A model generated the notes under the pieces. That model worked only from the letters and a program-made list of their open reading frames with translations, did no database searches and had not been told where the DNA came from. Positions 1-9,656 of a stretch of 55,540 nt of DNA are shown piece by piece. The position numbers and the translations under genes were made by a program. Numbering within the stretch: the first letter of the stretch is position 1; each line of letters starts with the position of its first letter. Source of the DNA: Colimorpha sp045591485 (GTDB taxonomy: Bacteria > Bacteroidota > Bacteroidia > Bacteroidales > P3); assembly GCA_045591485.1 (NCBI GenBank), contig JAZNSV010000044.1, forward strand, positions 1 through 55,540, read 5' to 3'.

Positions 1-43
1 CCGTCCAAAAAAAAGTCACATCCTGCATCTATTTTCCAGCCTA

Positions 44-155
44 CCGGTAGGGCATATCAACGATACTTCAACGATATATCAACGATATTTCAACGATTAC
101 GATCGTTGAAATATCGTTGGTATATCGTTGATGTATCGTTGATATGCACTACCGG
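44..155. repeat. Large hairpin with 11-bp tandem-repeat arms (copy 1)
   Basis: This is a near-perfect inverted repeat with arms of about 54 bp and a 4-base loop (98-101). Each arm is a tandem array of an 11-bp unit of the type ATCAACGATAT. The outer ends are a GC-rich CCGGTAG/CTACCGG pair. A sibling with the same unit lies at 39539-39650, and an analogue with a different unit at 20905-21023. It lies in non-coding DNA upstream of the hydrogenase operon. No gene was seen in 1-312. Confidence 0.9.
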
Positions 156-312
156 ATGGGTGTCGGGAGTGGGGGAGGGAGCTGTGAGACAGCGGGGCGG
201 CAGCCGCCGACCGTCGGGGTCGGCCGCGGCAGATGTTAATGGATGCGTCATCCGGCCCGGAGAGTTTGTTGATGGGGTTATGTGATTGATAACCAAATTT
301 ATTTGGGTGTGG

Positions 313-337
313 CTCACCAAAAGTGGTGAGTTTTTTT
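313..337 (+). terminator. Rho-independent terminator
   Basis: The 7-bp stem CTCACCA/TGGTGAG with an AAAG loop is followed directly by seven T. It would end transcription entering from the left of the window and insulate the hydrogenase operon. Confidence 0.7.
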
Positions 338-343
338 GTTAAA

Positions 344-377
344 ATTGGCTACATATTGTTTTTATTTTGTATATTTG
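344..377 (+). promoter_or_regulatory. Bacteroidetes-type promoter of the hydrogenase operon
   Basis: A -7 box TATATTTG (370-377) matches TAnnTTTG. An ATTGG element (344-348) sits about 21 bp upstream as a weak -33 box. The predicted start near 384 leaves an 80-base leader before the first gene. The -7 box is convincing and the -33 box is weaker. Confidence 0.55.
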
Positions 378-464
378 TCTCGTCGTACGTGAAGTGAAAT
401 TTGCGTATTGCATTGACAATTAGTAGTAAACAATAATATTAATCCTAAAAAAAAGTCACATTTT

Positions 465-860
465 ATGACAAAAGTAAAATCTCTTGCAGACCTGAAAGCC
501 ATGCGCGAAAAGCTGCAGTCGAACCTCGACGTGCGCGAGAAGGCTGAGCACCCCGAGAGCCTGGTGCAGATCAAGGTCGCTATGGCCACATGCGGTATCG
601 CCGCCGGTGCCAAGCAGGTTATGGAACACATGATGCAGAAAGCCGATGAGCTCCACATCCCCGCCGTCTTCACTCAGACCGGCTGCATGGGCTACTGCCA
701 CGCCGAGCCCACCCTCGAGGTGCGCGTGCCGGGCAAAGACCCCATCGTCTTCGGCCACGTCGACAACAACCGCGCCGACGAGATCCTGACCAAGTATGTC
801 CAGCAGGGCGAACTGGTCGAGGGTATCATCCCCGTGAACTACGAAACGATTGACAAGTAA
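465..860 (+). CDS. (2Fe-2S) ferredoxin-like protein, first gene of the hydrogenase operon
   Basis: A 131-residue thioredoxin-fold ferredoxin-like protein. The central part has a single Cys in ATCGIAAGA (about residue 46) and a pair in TGCMGYC (about 70-74). Usual members carry four Cys, so one ligand of a 2Fe-2S cluster may be missing or supplied differently. It is followed by HydB-, HydA- and HydC-like genes on the same strand and is probably co-transcribed with them. By family it would be an electron-transfer subunit or assembly partner of the cytoplasmic bifurcating hydrogenase. That role is inferred from context. Its third positions are strongly C/G-biased like its neighbours. Confidence 0.8.
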   Translation: MTKVKSLADLKAMREKLQSNLDVREKAEHPESLVQIKVAMATCGIAAGAKQVMEHMMQKADELHIPAVFTQTGCMGYCHAEPTLEVRVPGKDPIVFGHVDNNRADEILTKYVQQGELVEGIIPVNYETIDK

Positions 861-981
861 GTTTAAAGCTGTGAGCTGCGAGCTGTAAGCTGTAAGTGAG
901 CTGGCGCGCCCGATGTGCTGCCAGAACAGACAAAGACCTGCGCAAGCCACTTAAAACTTAAATCTTAAAGCTTAAAACTAA
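861..981. repeat. Heptamer arrays in inverted orientation around a core
   Basis: The left array has 7-bp units of the kind GTAAGCT/GTGAGCT. The right array has ACTTAAA/GCTTAAA units, roughly the reverse complement. Between them is a core ending in GCGCAAGCCACT. The same architecture recurs in the next two gaps of the operon. It could fold in the transcript between cistrons. Confidence 0.8.
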
Positions 982-989
982 AAAGAAAT

Positions 990-2804
<1,815 letters not shown>

Positions 2805-2812
2805 TAATGTAT

Positions 2813-2902
2813 TAGCTTTGAGTTTTAAGTTTTAAGTTGTAAGTGGTTACGCAAATGACGGCCACCGCCCCACTCAAAACTCACAGCTCACAGTTCAAAA
2901 CT
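2813..2902. repeat. Heptamer arrays in inverted orientation (second gap of the operon)
   Basis: The left array has GTTTTAA/GTTGTAA units and the right has ACTCAAA/ACTCACA units. The core starts with GTGGTTACGCAA. It has the same plan as 861-981 and 4712-4797. The right array ends just before the hydA start codon. Confidence 0.75.
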
Positions 2903-2911
2903 AACAAAGAA

Positions 2912-4705
2912 ATGATCAACGTAACGATAGATAACAAAGCGATCCAGGTCCCCGAAGGCACCACCATCCTGAAAGCTGCCCGCATGGCCGGTATCGACAT
3001 CCCGACGCTCTGCTACTTCGAGCTCGACGGAATGAAATTTGAGAACAAACCTGGCGGATGCCGCGTCTGCATGGTCGAGGTGACCAAGGACTTCAACGGC
3101 AAGCCCCGCCGCAACCTGGCTCCCGCCTGCGCCACCGACTGCGTGGAAGGCATGGAGGTGCTCACCGCCTCGCCCCGCGCCCTCAACGCCCGCAAGACCG
3201 TCCTCGAGCTGATCCTCAGCGACCACCCGAACGACTGCCTCCAGTGCGAGAAGAGCGGCGACTGCGAGCTGCAGAACCTCGCCGTCCGCATGGGCATCCG
3301 CGAGATCCCCTTCAAGGGCGAGCAGAGCCACTATGAGAAAGACACCACCCTCAGCGTCTACCGCGACATGGACAAGTGCGTCTACTGCCGTCGCTGCGAG
3401 GAGATGTGCAACAAGTTCCAGAGCGTGGGCGCCCTGAGCGGCGTCAACCGCGGCTTCCCCTCGGTGGTGGCTCCCGCCTTCGAGCAGAAGCTCGGCGACA
3501 GCTCGTGCGTCAACTGCGGCCAGTGCGTCCAGGTGTGCCCCGTGGGTGCCCTCACCCTCGTGGACAACATCAACGACGTGCGTAAGGCCCTCGCCGACCC
3601 CACCAAGAAGGTTGTCGTGCAGACTGCTCCCGCCGTCCGCGTCGCCCTCGGCGAAGAGTTCGGCATGGAGCCCGGCACCATCGTCACCGGCAAGATGGCC
3701 GCTGCCCTGCGCCGTCTCGGCTTCGACTATGTCTTCGACACCGACTGGAGCGCCGACCTCACCATCATGGAGGAAGGCACCGAGCTCCTCGGCCGCGTGA
3801 AGAAGCTCCTCGCTGGCGACAAGGATGTCAAGATGCCTATGTTCACCAGCTGCTGCCCCGCCTGGGTCACCTTCTACGAGAAGAACTTCCCCGACCTGCT
3901 CGGCCATCCCTCGACCGCCAAGTCGCCCCAGGGCATGTTCGGCGCCGTCACCAAGAACTACTTCGCCCCGAAGATCGGCGTGAAGCGCGAGGATGTCGTC
4001 TGCGTGTCCATCATGCCCTGCCTGGCCAAGAAGAGCGAGTGCGCCCGTCCCGAGCTCGGCAACGGCACCGACCAGGATGTCAACTTCAGCCTCACCACCC
4101 GTGAGCTGGCCCACATGCTCAAGCAGAGCAACATCGACCTCAACAGCCTGCCCGAAGAGGACTTCGACAATCCTCTCGGCCAGTCGACTGGTGCCGCCGT
4201 CATCTTCGGCGCCACTGGCGGCGTGATGGAGGCTGCCCTCCGTACCGCCTACGAGGTGCATACCGGCAAGACCCTCCCGAAGATCGACTTCGAGGAGTGC
4301 CGCGGCATCTTCGGCGACAGCGTCCGCGAGGCCACCGTCGACTTCGACGGCCTGCCCGTGAAGATCGCCATCTGCTACGGTCTCTCCAATGCCCGCAAGC
4401 TCATGGAAGAGGTGCGCGACGGCAACCCCAACGGCTACCACTTCATCGAGGTCATGGCCTGCCCGGGAGGCTGCATCGGCGGCGCCGGCCAGCCCTACCA
4501 CCACGGCAAGAGCGACATCATCAAGAAGCGCATGGACGCCATCTACCGCGAGGACGCTGGCAAGCCCATCCGCAAGAGCCACGAGAACCCCGACATTATC
4601 GCCATCTACAAGGAGTACTACGGTGAACCCTGCGGCCACCTCAGCCACGAGCAGCTGCACACCCACTACTTCGACAAGAGCGACAAACTGGAAGTAACGA
4701 AATAA
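2912..4705 (+). CDS. hydA: [FeFe] hydrogenase catalytic subunit HydA
   Basis: A 597-residue catalytic subunit. In order: an N-terminal 2Fe-2S domain (Cys in CYF and GGCRVC, residues about 34-52); a His-ligated 4Fe-4S site in DHPNDCLQC near 104; two 4Fe-4S motifs (CVYCRRCEEMC near 156, CVNCGQCVQVCP near 199); and the H-cluster domain with TSCCPAW (about 312), MPCLAKKSE (about 368) and MACPGGCIGGAGQP (about 515). All H-cluster Cys are present. With HydB and HydC it forms the NADH/ferredoxin-coupled (bifurcating-type) enzyme of the cytoplasm. The ATG at 2912 was chosen because it begins the conserved ferredoxin fold. An upstream in-frame ATG at 2843 would translate repeat DNA. No maturases (HydEFG) are in the window. 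Confidence 0.95.
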   Translation: MINVTIDNKAIQVPEGTTILKAARMAGIDIPTLCYFELDGMKFENKPGGCRVCMVEVTKDFNGKPRRNLAPACATDCVEGMEVLTASPRALNARKTVLELILSDHPNDCLQCEKSGDCELQNLAVRMGIREIPFKGEQSHYEKDTTLSVYRDMDKCVYCRRCEEMCNKFQSVGALSGVNRGFPSVVAPAFEQKLGDSSCVNCGQCVQVCPVGALTLVDNINDVRKALADPTKKVVVQTAPAVRVALGEEFGMEPGTIVTGKMAAALRRLGFDYVFDTDWSADLTIMEEGTELLGRVKKLLAGDKDVKMPMFTSCCPAWVTFYEKNFPDLLGHPSTAKSPQGMFGAVTKNYFAPKIGVKREDVVCVSIMPCLAKKSECARPELGNGTDQDVNFSLTTRELAHMLKQSNIDLNSLPEEDFDNPLGQSTGAAVIFGATGGVMEAALRTAYEVHTGKTLPKIDFEECRGIFGDSVREATVDFDGLPVKIAICYGLSNARKLMEEVRDGNPNGYHFIEVMACPGGCIGGAGQPYHHGKSDIIKKRMDAIYREDAGKPIRKSHENPDIIAIYKEYYGEPCGHLSHEQLHTHYFDKSDKLEVTK

Positions 4706-4711
4706 AATAAT

Positions 4712-4797
4712 CAGTTGTGAGTTTTAAGCTTTAAGCTGTAAGTATGGTTGACAACCTGCGTAGCTACTTAAAACTTAAAACTCACAGCTTAAAACTG
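4712..4797. repeat. Heptamer arrays in inverted orientation (third gap of the operon)
   Basis: The left array has TTAAGCT/GTAAGTA units. The core ends in GCGTAGCTACTT. The right array has AAAACTT/CAGCTTA-type units. It has the same plan as the two preceding gaps and sits just before hydC. Confidence 0.75.
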
Positions 4798-4804
4798 AAG
4801 TAAA

Positions 4805-5281
4805 ATGGCTAACATTAAAATATCCGAAGAGAAAATCAACATTATCAAAGACGTCTGCAAGAGCTTTGGTAACAAGAGCGGCGAGGTCATCAACGTCCTC
4901 CACCAGGTGCAGGGCAAGTTCGGCTACCTGCCCGCCGAGGTCCAGGAAGTCATCGCCCACGAGTTGAACATGCCCGTGGCCAAGGTCTATGGTATCGTCT
5001 CCTTCTACAGCTTCTTCACCATGGAGCCGAAGGGCGAACACCCCATCGACATCTGCCTGGGTACCGCCTGCTACGTCCGTGGCGCCGAGAAGGTGCTGGA
5101 TGCCTTCCAGCGCGAGCTGAACGTCCAGGTGGGCAAGTGCACCGCCGACGGCAAGTTCAGCCTCAACACCCTCCGTTGCGTGGGTGCTTGCGGTCTGGCC
5201 CCCGTGGCCATGATCGGCGAGAAGGTCTACGGCCGCCTCACCCCCGACATGGTCCCCGGCATCATCGCCGAGTACAAATAA
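4805..5281 (+). CDS. hydC: 2Fe-2S subunit of [FeFe] hydrogenase (HydC/NuoE-like)
   Basis: A 158-residue NuoE-family protein. An N-terminal helical part is followed by the thioredoxin-like 2Fe-2S domain, with ligand Cys in CLGTAC (about 83-88) and CVGACG (about 124-128). The length is typical of the family. It is the last gene of the operon and is followed by a strong terminator-like hairpin. Family knowledge assigns it to electron transfer next to the flavin site of HydB. The gene order HydB, HydA, HydC differs from the order often seen in clostridia, but the subunit set is complete. Confidence 0.92.
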   Translation: MANIKISEEKINIIKDVCKSFGNKSGEVINVLHQVQGKFGYLPAEVQEVIAHELNMPVAKVYGIVSFYSFFTMEPKGEHPIDICLGTACYVRGAEKVLDAFQRELNVQVGKCTADGKFSLNTLRCVGACGLAPVAMIGEKVYGRLTPDMVPGIIAEYK

Positions 5282-5287
5282 TCCCGG

Positions 5288-5310
5288 GTACGCAGGCGTC
5301 CCGCCTGCAT
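5288..5310. repeat. GC-rich dispersed palindrome, family A (intergenic copy)
   Basis: It contains GCAGGCGTCCCGCCTGC, 7-bp arms around TCC. Other copies lie at 8550-8566, 20013-20029 and 20043-20059, the last three inside coding sequences. Confidence 0.85.
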
Positions 5311-5320
5311 CAACACAAAA

Positions 5321-5346
5321 AGAGGGCACCCTTTCGGGCGCCCTCT
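5321..5346. terminator. Hairpin terminator between hydC and the Fic gene
   Basis: The stem AGAGGGC/GCCCTCT is extended by CCC/GGG with a TTTC loop. It is preceded by A-rich and followed by T-rich DNA. It sits between convergent genes and probably serves both. Confidence 0.75.
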
Positions 5347-5355
5347 TCTTATTGT

Positions 5356-6237
5356 TTAGTATTTTATTTTGAAATAATCCAATAGCGCTTTGTAGTGGTC
5401 TTGTGCTGTCAAGCAGGTGTCTCGCAAATAGCCATTGATATTTCCCCAATTTTGAATGCCACGGTAATAGTATAGGCGCAACTCCTCGGTAATGATAAAT
5501 GGCACTGCAGCAGCTTGCAGGCATTGCCAAAACATCAACAGGCGGCCAATACGACCGTTGCCGTCCTGAAATGGATGAATACGCTCGAATTGTACGTGGA
5601 AGTCCAAAATATCGTCAAATTCTGCTTGCTTTATCATATTATAATGTGCAATCAATGCTTTCATTTTCATATGCACATTTTCTGGCTTTGCTGTCTCTTC
5701 TCCGCCTACCTCGTTTGCCAACCGTTTGTAGTCGCCCACAGCAAACCAGTCTTTCTGGCTGTCTGACGTATTGGTCTTCAACAACCCATGTAGTTTTTTT
5801 ATATGTGTCTCGGTTATCTTCTCTGCGGCATGGTCAATGAGGTAGTCGATACAGCGGAAATGATTGACTGTCTCCAGAATATCGTCAATGCGGGTGTTTT
5901 CTGTTGTGATTCCAAGTGTATTGGTCTCGAAGATGTATCGGGTCTGCTCTTTCGTCAGACGGCTCCCCTCGATATGGTTTGAGTTGTAGGTGAAGTCAAT
6001 CTGTGTCCGGTGGTATATGCCCCCCTTGAGCCTGCTCTCCTTTTCTTCTTTGAGCCTTGAAAGTAAAGGAGAGAGTCTTTTCTTGTGCTTTTCCGGCAAC
6101 GGGGCATCGGCTGGAATGTTCCAAGTCTTTCCTGTCAGGAAAGCACCTCCGATTTTCCCTAATGCACAGTAATTGCGAACCGTCCGCTCACTGATACCAT
6201 ATTTCTCGGCATACTGATTGACAGATAAATAATTCAT
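5356..6237 (-). CDS. Fic family protein with N-terminal helix-turn-helix
   Basis: A 293-residue Fic-domain protein, by family an AMP- or nucleotidyl-transferase acting on protein targets. The active-site motif HPFQDGNGRIGR is intact at about 221-232. An inhibitory-helix motif of the form (S/T)xxxE(G/N), here SNHIEG, is at 86-91, so it should be a self-inhibited Fic (class II arrangement). Residues 1-50 look like a DNA-binding helix-turn-helix of the MerR/excisionase kind. The ATG at 6237 has a TAnnTTTG promoter upstream, with two copies of CGGCAAGTTTT nearby, which suggests autoregulation. It is AT-richer than the hydrogenase operon and convergent with it, as expected for an acquired gene. 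Confidence 0.88.
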   Translation of the reverse strand: MNYLSVNQYAEKYGISERTVRNYCALGKIGGAFLTGKTWNIPADAPLPEKHKKRLSPLLSRLKEEKESRLKGGIYHRTQIDFTYNSNHIEGSRLTKEQTRYIFETNTLGITTENTRIDDILETVNHFRCIDYLIDHAAEKITETHIKKLHGLLKTNTSDSQKDWFAVGDYKRLANEVGGEETAKPENVHMKMKALIAHYNMIKQAEFDDILDFHVQFERIHPFQDGNGRIGRLLMFWQCLQAAAVPFIITEELRLYYYRGIQNWGNINGYLRDTCLTAQDHYKALLDYFKIKY

Positions 6238-6312
6238 ATTATCGGCAAGTTTTTATTTAAAAACACATTGCAAAGATACAACTTTTTGCCGATACCGGCA
6301 AGTTTTATTCAT
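6238..6312 (-). promoter_or_regulatory. Promoter and putative operator of the Fic gene
   Basis: On the minus strand the -7 box TATCTTTG is 6271-6278 and a TTG element is 6299-6301, 20 bp apart. A palindrome TTGCCG-N4-CGGCAA covers 6286-6301, and a second CGGCAAGTTTT half lies at 6242-6253 beside the start codon. Placement over the -33 region suggests repression by the Fic protein's own HTH. The autoregulation is inferred. Confidence 0.6.
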
Positions 6313-6433
6313 AATAAAGACAGCCCTATACATTTTTAGCCATTGCCATCATAATCGCCATATACCTACCATATACCTACCTTATAGAAAGGATATTAAC
6401 ACCATATTAACAAACATCTTATACTTTCTTTAA

Positions 6434-9022
6434 TCATTCCAATATAGCTTCTATCGGCACGCTGCTGTCCATCAGGCCGATGCGGGTATCCGACGCGTGG
6501 CGGTTCACGCCGGTGTAGGCCAGCGATGCGTCCTCGTAGCGGCGGAATTTGAGGATGGCATCGTTCATCTGGGCGCGGTTGAAGACGCCGATGCGCAGCA
6601 GTAGGTCGAAGTCGTCGATGGTCAGGCCTGTGACTCTTTCAAAGAGCGAAGGCTCCAGCTTGCGGATGACGTCTTCGAGGCTCTCCTCGCGGTAGTCGGT
6701 GAGGTACATAAAGATGGGAATGCGCGTGGCGAACTTCATCAGCTTCTCCTGCACCTCGCGCCGCTTGCTGCGGTATTCCTTCTCCTCGGCAGTCAGTTCC
6801 TTTTTCTTCTTGGGGTTGTCGCCAGCCTCGCGCTTCAGTTTCTTGATCCGCTCCGCGCGGTTGACGATGTTCTCGATGATGTCGCTGCCCAGTGCGCGGA
6901 ATCCTTCGATTTTCATAATGGTGGCCATCGCCTCAGGGCTGTCGAGCACCCGCTGCAGGGTGGCGTTGTCCACATTGACCAGTTGGGCGCTGTTCCATCG
7001 GCGCGCCAGCAGCGTTCCGCTGGTGCCGTTGTCCACAAAGTCGAGTATCTCGGTGGCATTCACCCGCTTCATCGAACTGCCGTCAAACTGGAGGATGGGC
7101 AGGAAGTTGATGAAGTCGTTCACCTTGTCGGTGATGCGACGGTTGCTGTCTATGTCAAGCTGATTGGCGTAGGTCACCACTTCGCGCAGGGCACGGTTGG
7201 GGGCGAAGTCGAAGACATAGCAGGTGGGTTTCAAGATGGTTTTCTTCGTCGGGTCGTCCTTGTCGGTCGTTGTCCATGGGCTCTGCACACGGAAGGCCGT
7301 CTGGAAGTAGGTCTCCGGACTCTTGCAGTTGCGCAGCATCAGCAACCCGCCCAGCGGCCGCAGGGTGACGCCGGTGGTCAGCTTGCCGCAGGTGAGGGTG
7401 ATGGTGCGCGTCGTCAGCGGGTTGTCGCCCATGGCTTCGCGAACAGGCCCGAGGGCGTCCACGCCGATGCCGGCCTTCGTGCCGCTACAGTTGATGATTT
7501 GGTAGGTTTGGTAGAATCCGTTGGCCGGACGGCGCAGCAAGGCTTCCATGGCGTCGCACGCCGCCACGCTGGGCATGAACCACATGGTGTGGGCGCAGAG
7601 GTCGAGCAGGCGTGTGTCCTCGAAGGGCAGCGGCGGGTGCTCGTTGAGGGGCGAACTGCTGTCGCCATAGATGGGGGTCTTGCCACGGATGATGTCGAGC
7701 CACTTCTGCACCGCCTTCTCATGCACGAAAGTGGCAACTCCTTCAGATTTGCCACCGTTCGCTCCCTTACGGTCGCGCACGACTTCGGCTCTGAAGAACT
7801 CGTTGAGGTCGAAGCCGTCCATGTCCCACTGCTCTATCATGGCGCCGAGGTCCTGCGGCATCTGGTAGGTCATCATCACCATCGTGGGCATCTCCAGGTA
7901 CGGGCCGCCGACAGCCTCTTTGCGTTTCTGCTCGTCCTGGTAGGTCCAGTTGAAGATCTGGTTCTCCATGAATTCGCCTGTGGCGAGGGCGCGGAAGGGT
8001 GTACCGCTGAGGTAGAGGAAATGCTTGCCGGTGATGGTGATGTCCTCGTCGTCCCACGCGCGGCCGCTCTCCACGTCGATGCCGCTCTCGCTCATCACCT
8101 CGTCCTCTTCCGTCTGGCGGTTCTTGGCCTCGCTGTCACCGAGGTCGAGCAGACTCTTGGCGTGGTCGTTCCAGGCACCGAAATGGTATTCGTCCAGCAC
8201 AATCAAGTCCCATTCGATGCTGTGCACCCACTCATTCTTGGGCTTGATGTTGCCGTACTTGTCGCGGCCAAGGTAGTCTTGGAAGGAACCGAAGACAACC
8301 AGAGGGAATGCGTTATTGTGGGAATGCGTTAATGTGTTAGTGGCATCCGCTTCGCGGCTGCTGTAGTACCGCCAGCCTTCGAAGTCGCGGTGGCGCAGCA
8401 GGTCGTCGCGCCACGAGTCCTCGACGGCGGGTTTGAAGGTGAGCACCAATATCCGCTTGGCGCCCATCTTCTTTGCCAGCTGGTAGGTGGCGAAGGTCTT
8501 GCCGAAACGCATCTTGGCGTTCCATAGGTAGTGGCTGGGCCTGGGAGCGCAGGCGTCCCGCCTGCATCGTTCGGCCTCTTCGCTATCCATCTGCGCGAAG
8601 TATTCCGCCGTCTGCTTTACGGCCTGCTCTTGTTCCGTGCGCATCTTGTGATCGAGGTCGCGCACCGTCTCGACCTGTGTGTCACGGTGTCGCACCGCCA
8701 CGTATGCCGCCTTGGCCTCGCGCAGCGAGCAGCGGCACCACTCGCCTATCAGTTCCTTGCCCATACGACGCAGCACCTCGTGCAGGTCGTGGTCGGAAAA
8801 ACTCTCACCGCTGCCGTCGGCATAGAAAGCGTTGTCATGCCACAGCAGGTGGTAGGTCTTGTGCGGCTCCGTGATGGGATGCTGCTCGTCGATGCGCTGC
8901 CACACATCGGCCCGCGTCGTCTGCCCGATCTTGATCCATCCGGGAAACGACGTGTCGTCATACATATAAATCTGCGGCACCGCGCGCCGCATGGTGGGTA
9001 GTATCTGTTCGTTGGTCTGCAT
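6434..9022 (-). CDS. GIY-YIG/T5orf172-type nuclease fused to an SF2 helicase (restriction-like)
   Basis: An 862-residue protein. The N-terminus (about 17-45, with IYMY and PGWIKIGQT) resembles the GIY-YIG/T5orf172 nuclease fold. It continues as a superfamily 2 helicase: motif I KMRFGKT (about 170-176), motif II DEYH (277-280), motif III LSGTP, a motif V-like LTTGVTL, and a motif VI-like QTAFRVQSP. It lies downstream of two N6-methylase genes on the same strand, with a toxin-antitoxin pair between. The likely role is the cleavage/translocation subunit of an unusual restriction-modification system, inferred from context. Two dispersed repeats are read in frame: THSHNN (about 233-238) and CRRDAC (about 152-157), the latter just before the Walker A motif. 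Confidence 0.75.
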   Translation of the reverse strand: MQTNEQILPTMRRAVPQIYMYDDTSFPGWIKIGQTTRADVWQRIDEQHPITEPHKTYHLLWHDNAFYADGSGESFSDHDLHEVLRRMGKELIGEWCRCSLREAKAAYVAVRHRDTQVETVRDLDHKMRTEQEQAVKQTAEYFAQMDSEEAERCRRDACAPRPSHYLWNAKMRFGKTFATYQLAKKMGAKRILVLTFKPAVEDSWRDDLLRHRDFEGWRYYSSREADATNTLTHSHNNAFPLVVFGSFQDYLGRDKYGNIKPKNEWVHSIEWDLIVLDEYHFGAWNDHAKSLLDLGDSEAKNRQTEEDEVMSESGIDVESGRAWDDEDITITGKHFLYLSGTPFRALATGEFMENQIFNWTYQDEQKRKEAVGGPYLEMPTMVMMTYQMPQDLGAMIEQWDMDGFDLNEFFRAEVVRDRKGANGGKSEGVATFVHEKAVQKWLDIIRGKTPIYGDSSSPLNEHPPLPFEDTRLLDLCAHTMWFMPSVAACDAMEALLRRPANGFYQTYQIINCSGTKAGIGVDALGPVREAMGDNPLTTRTITLTCGKLTTGVTLRPLGGLLMLRNCKSPETYFQTAFRVQSPWTTTDKDDPTKKTILKPTCYVFDFAPNRALREVVTYANQLDIDSNRRITDKVNDFINFLPILQFDGSSMKRVNATEILDFVDNGTSGTLLARRWNSAQLVNVDNATLQRVLDSPEAMATIMKIEGFRALGSDIIENIVNRAERIKKLKREAGDNPKKKKELTAEEKEYRSKRREVQEKLMKFATRIPIFMYLTDYREESLEDVIRKLEPSLFERVTGLTIDDFDLLLRIGVFNRAQMNDAILKFRRYEDASLAYTGVNRHASDTRIGLMDSSVPIEAILE
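8306..8342. repeat. GAATGCGTTA-type octamer repeat inside the helicase gene
   Basis: Tandem units of GAATGCGTTA/ATGTGTTAGTG type, read in frame as NTLTHSHNNA on the minus strand. The same element occurs at 17692-17737 inside a lipoprotein gene. Confidence 0.7.
8550..8566. repeat. GC-rich dispersed palindrome, family A (inside the helicase gene)
   Basis: An exact GCAGGCGTCCCGCCTGC, identical to the intergenic copy at 5292-5308. It is read as RRDACAP on the minus strand just before the Walker A region. Confidence 0.85.
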
Positions 9023-9100
9023 AATATGTCAGTTTGTCCGTTATCATTTCAAACAGACGCCCTTATGCAGAAATAAATGAAAACAAAGAAGAGATGGTGG

Positions 9101-9415
9101 CTATCGGTAATTCAAGCTGTGGACTGCATCGTGAACGACGATTATCATTTCGCCACGGACATCGAGTGTTATTTCGTATGCGAAATGGAAATCCTCGCAG
9201 ATAAATTCCTGCCAGTCGTTATCAACCCATTCCTGTTTAAGTCTAGCTTTTGAGAAAATGGTGGCATAGTCGGCAAGAGACTCCAATCCGTCGTAAAGAC
9301 GATTCTTCTTGCGTTCTACTGTCTCATAGCTAAGGGTGTGCCAATGTTTCAAAATAGAGGCATCGTAGAATGCATCTATTGCTTGGTCAACACGCTCCTC
9401 GATGATTATCCTCAT
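9101..9415 (-). CDS. RelE/ParE-type toxin
   Basis: A 104-residue protein with the size and pattern of the RelE/ParE toxin fold: an N-terminal helical pair (residues 1-60, many charged residues) followed by beta strands such as WQEFICEDFHFAYEITLD and MIIVVHDAVHSLNYR. Its start overlaps the last codon of the upstream gene by 4 bp, the usual coupling in type II toxin-antitoxin pairs. By family it would act on ribosome-bound mRNA or on gyrase, and the sequence does not decide which. It sits between the methylase and helicase genes of a restriction-like system and may stabilise it. Composition is AT-rich. Confidence 0.7.
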   Translation of the reverse strand: MRIIIEERVDQAIDAFYDASILKHWHTLSYETVERKKNRLYDGLESLADYATIFSKARLKQEWVDNDWQEFICEDFHFAYEITLDVRGEMIIVVHDAVHSLNYR

Positions 9416-9615
9416 GCCTCAGGATGATAGAAGTTGTAAATCTTCTCGGTCAATCTGCGGCGAGATTCTTCAAGAGGTATGCAGCGTGCAATCTCCTCAT
9501 CGGAAATAACACGATAAGCCTTTCTTGCGGCAATGCCATACTCTGCTGCAGGCTCATTGACGCTCTGTATTTCAGGCTCGTTATCGTTATATTCACGTAC
9601 CATACTTGCTATCAT
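9412..9615 (-). CDS. Putative antitoxin of the RelE/ParE-type pair
   Basis: A small acidic protein of about 67 residues, 5' of and overlapping the toxin gene. I do not recognise a named antitoxin family. The sequence has a central YGIAARKAYRVISDEEIA stretch and a Glu/Arg-rich C-terminus that could wrap the toxin. The ATG at 9615 is used here. An ATG at 9603 is equally possible and leaves a more normal leader after the predicted start of transcription. A perfect palindrome at 9614-9637 overlaps the -7 box and the first start codon, as expected for an autorepressed toxin-antitoxin operon. Confidence 0.6.
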   Translation of the reverse strand: MIASMVREYNDNEPEIQSVNEPAAEYGIAARKAYRVISDEEIARCIPLEESRRRLTEKIYNFYHPEA

Positions 9616-9656
9616 TTGTATTTGCAAAAATACAAATGTTTTTTCATATAGCCAAA
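9614..9656 (-). promoter_or_regulatory. Toxin-antitoxin promoter with overlapping palindromic operator
   Basis: The -33 box TTTG (9653-9656) and -7 box TATTTTTG (9625-9632) on the minus strand are 20 bp apart, an ideal Bacteroidetes promoter. A perfect inverted repeat with 10-bp arms (9614-9623 and 9628-9637, loop GCAA) covers the -7 box, a good operator candidate. Confidence 0.7.

Noticed and set aside
44..155. Replication origin or iteron cluster
   Set aside because: Repeated 11-bp units resemble iterons, but they are arranged as a closed hairpin, copies occur at several unrelated gene borders, and no replication initiator gene is near.
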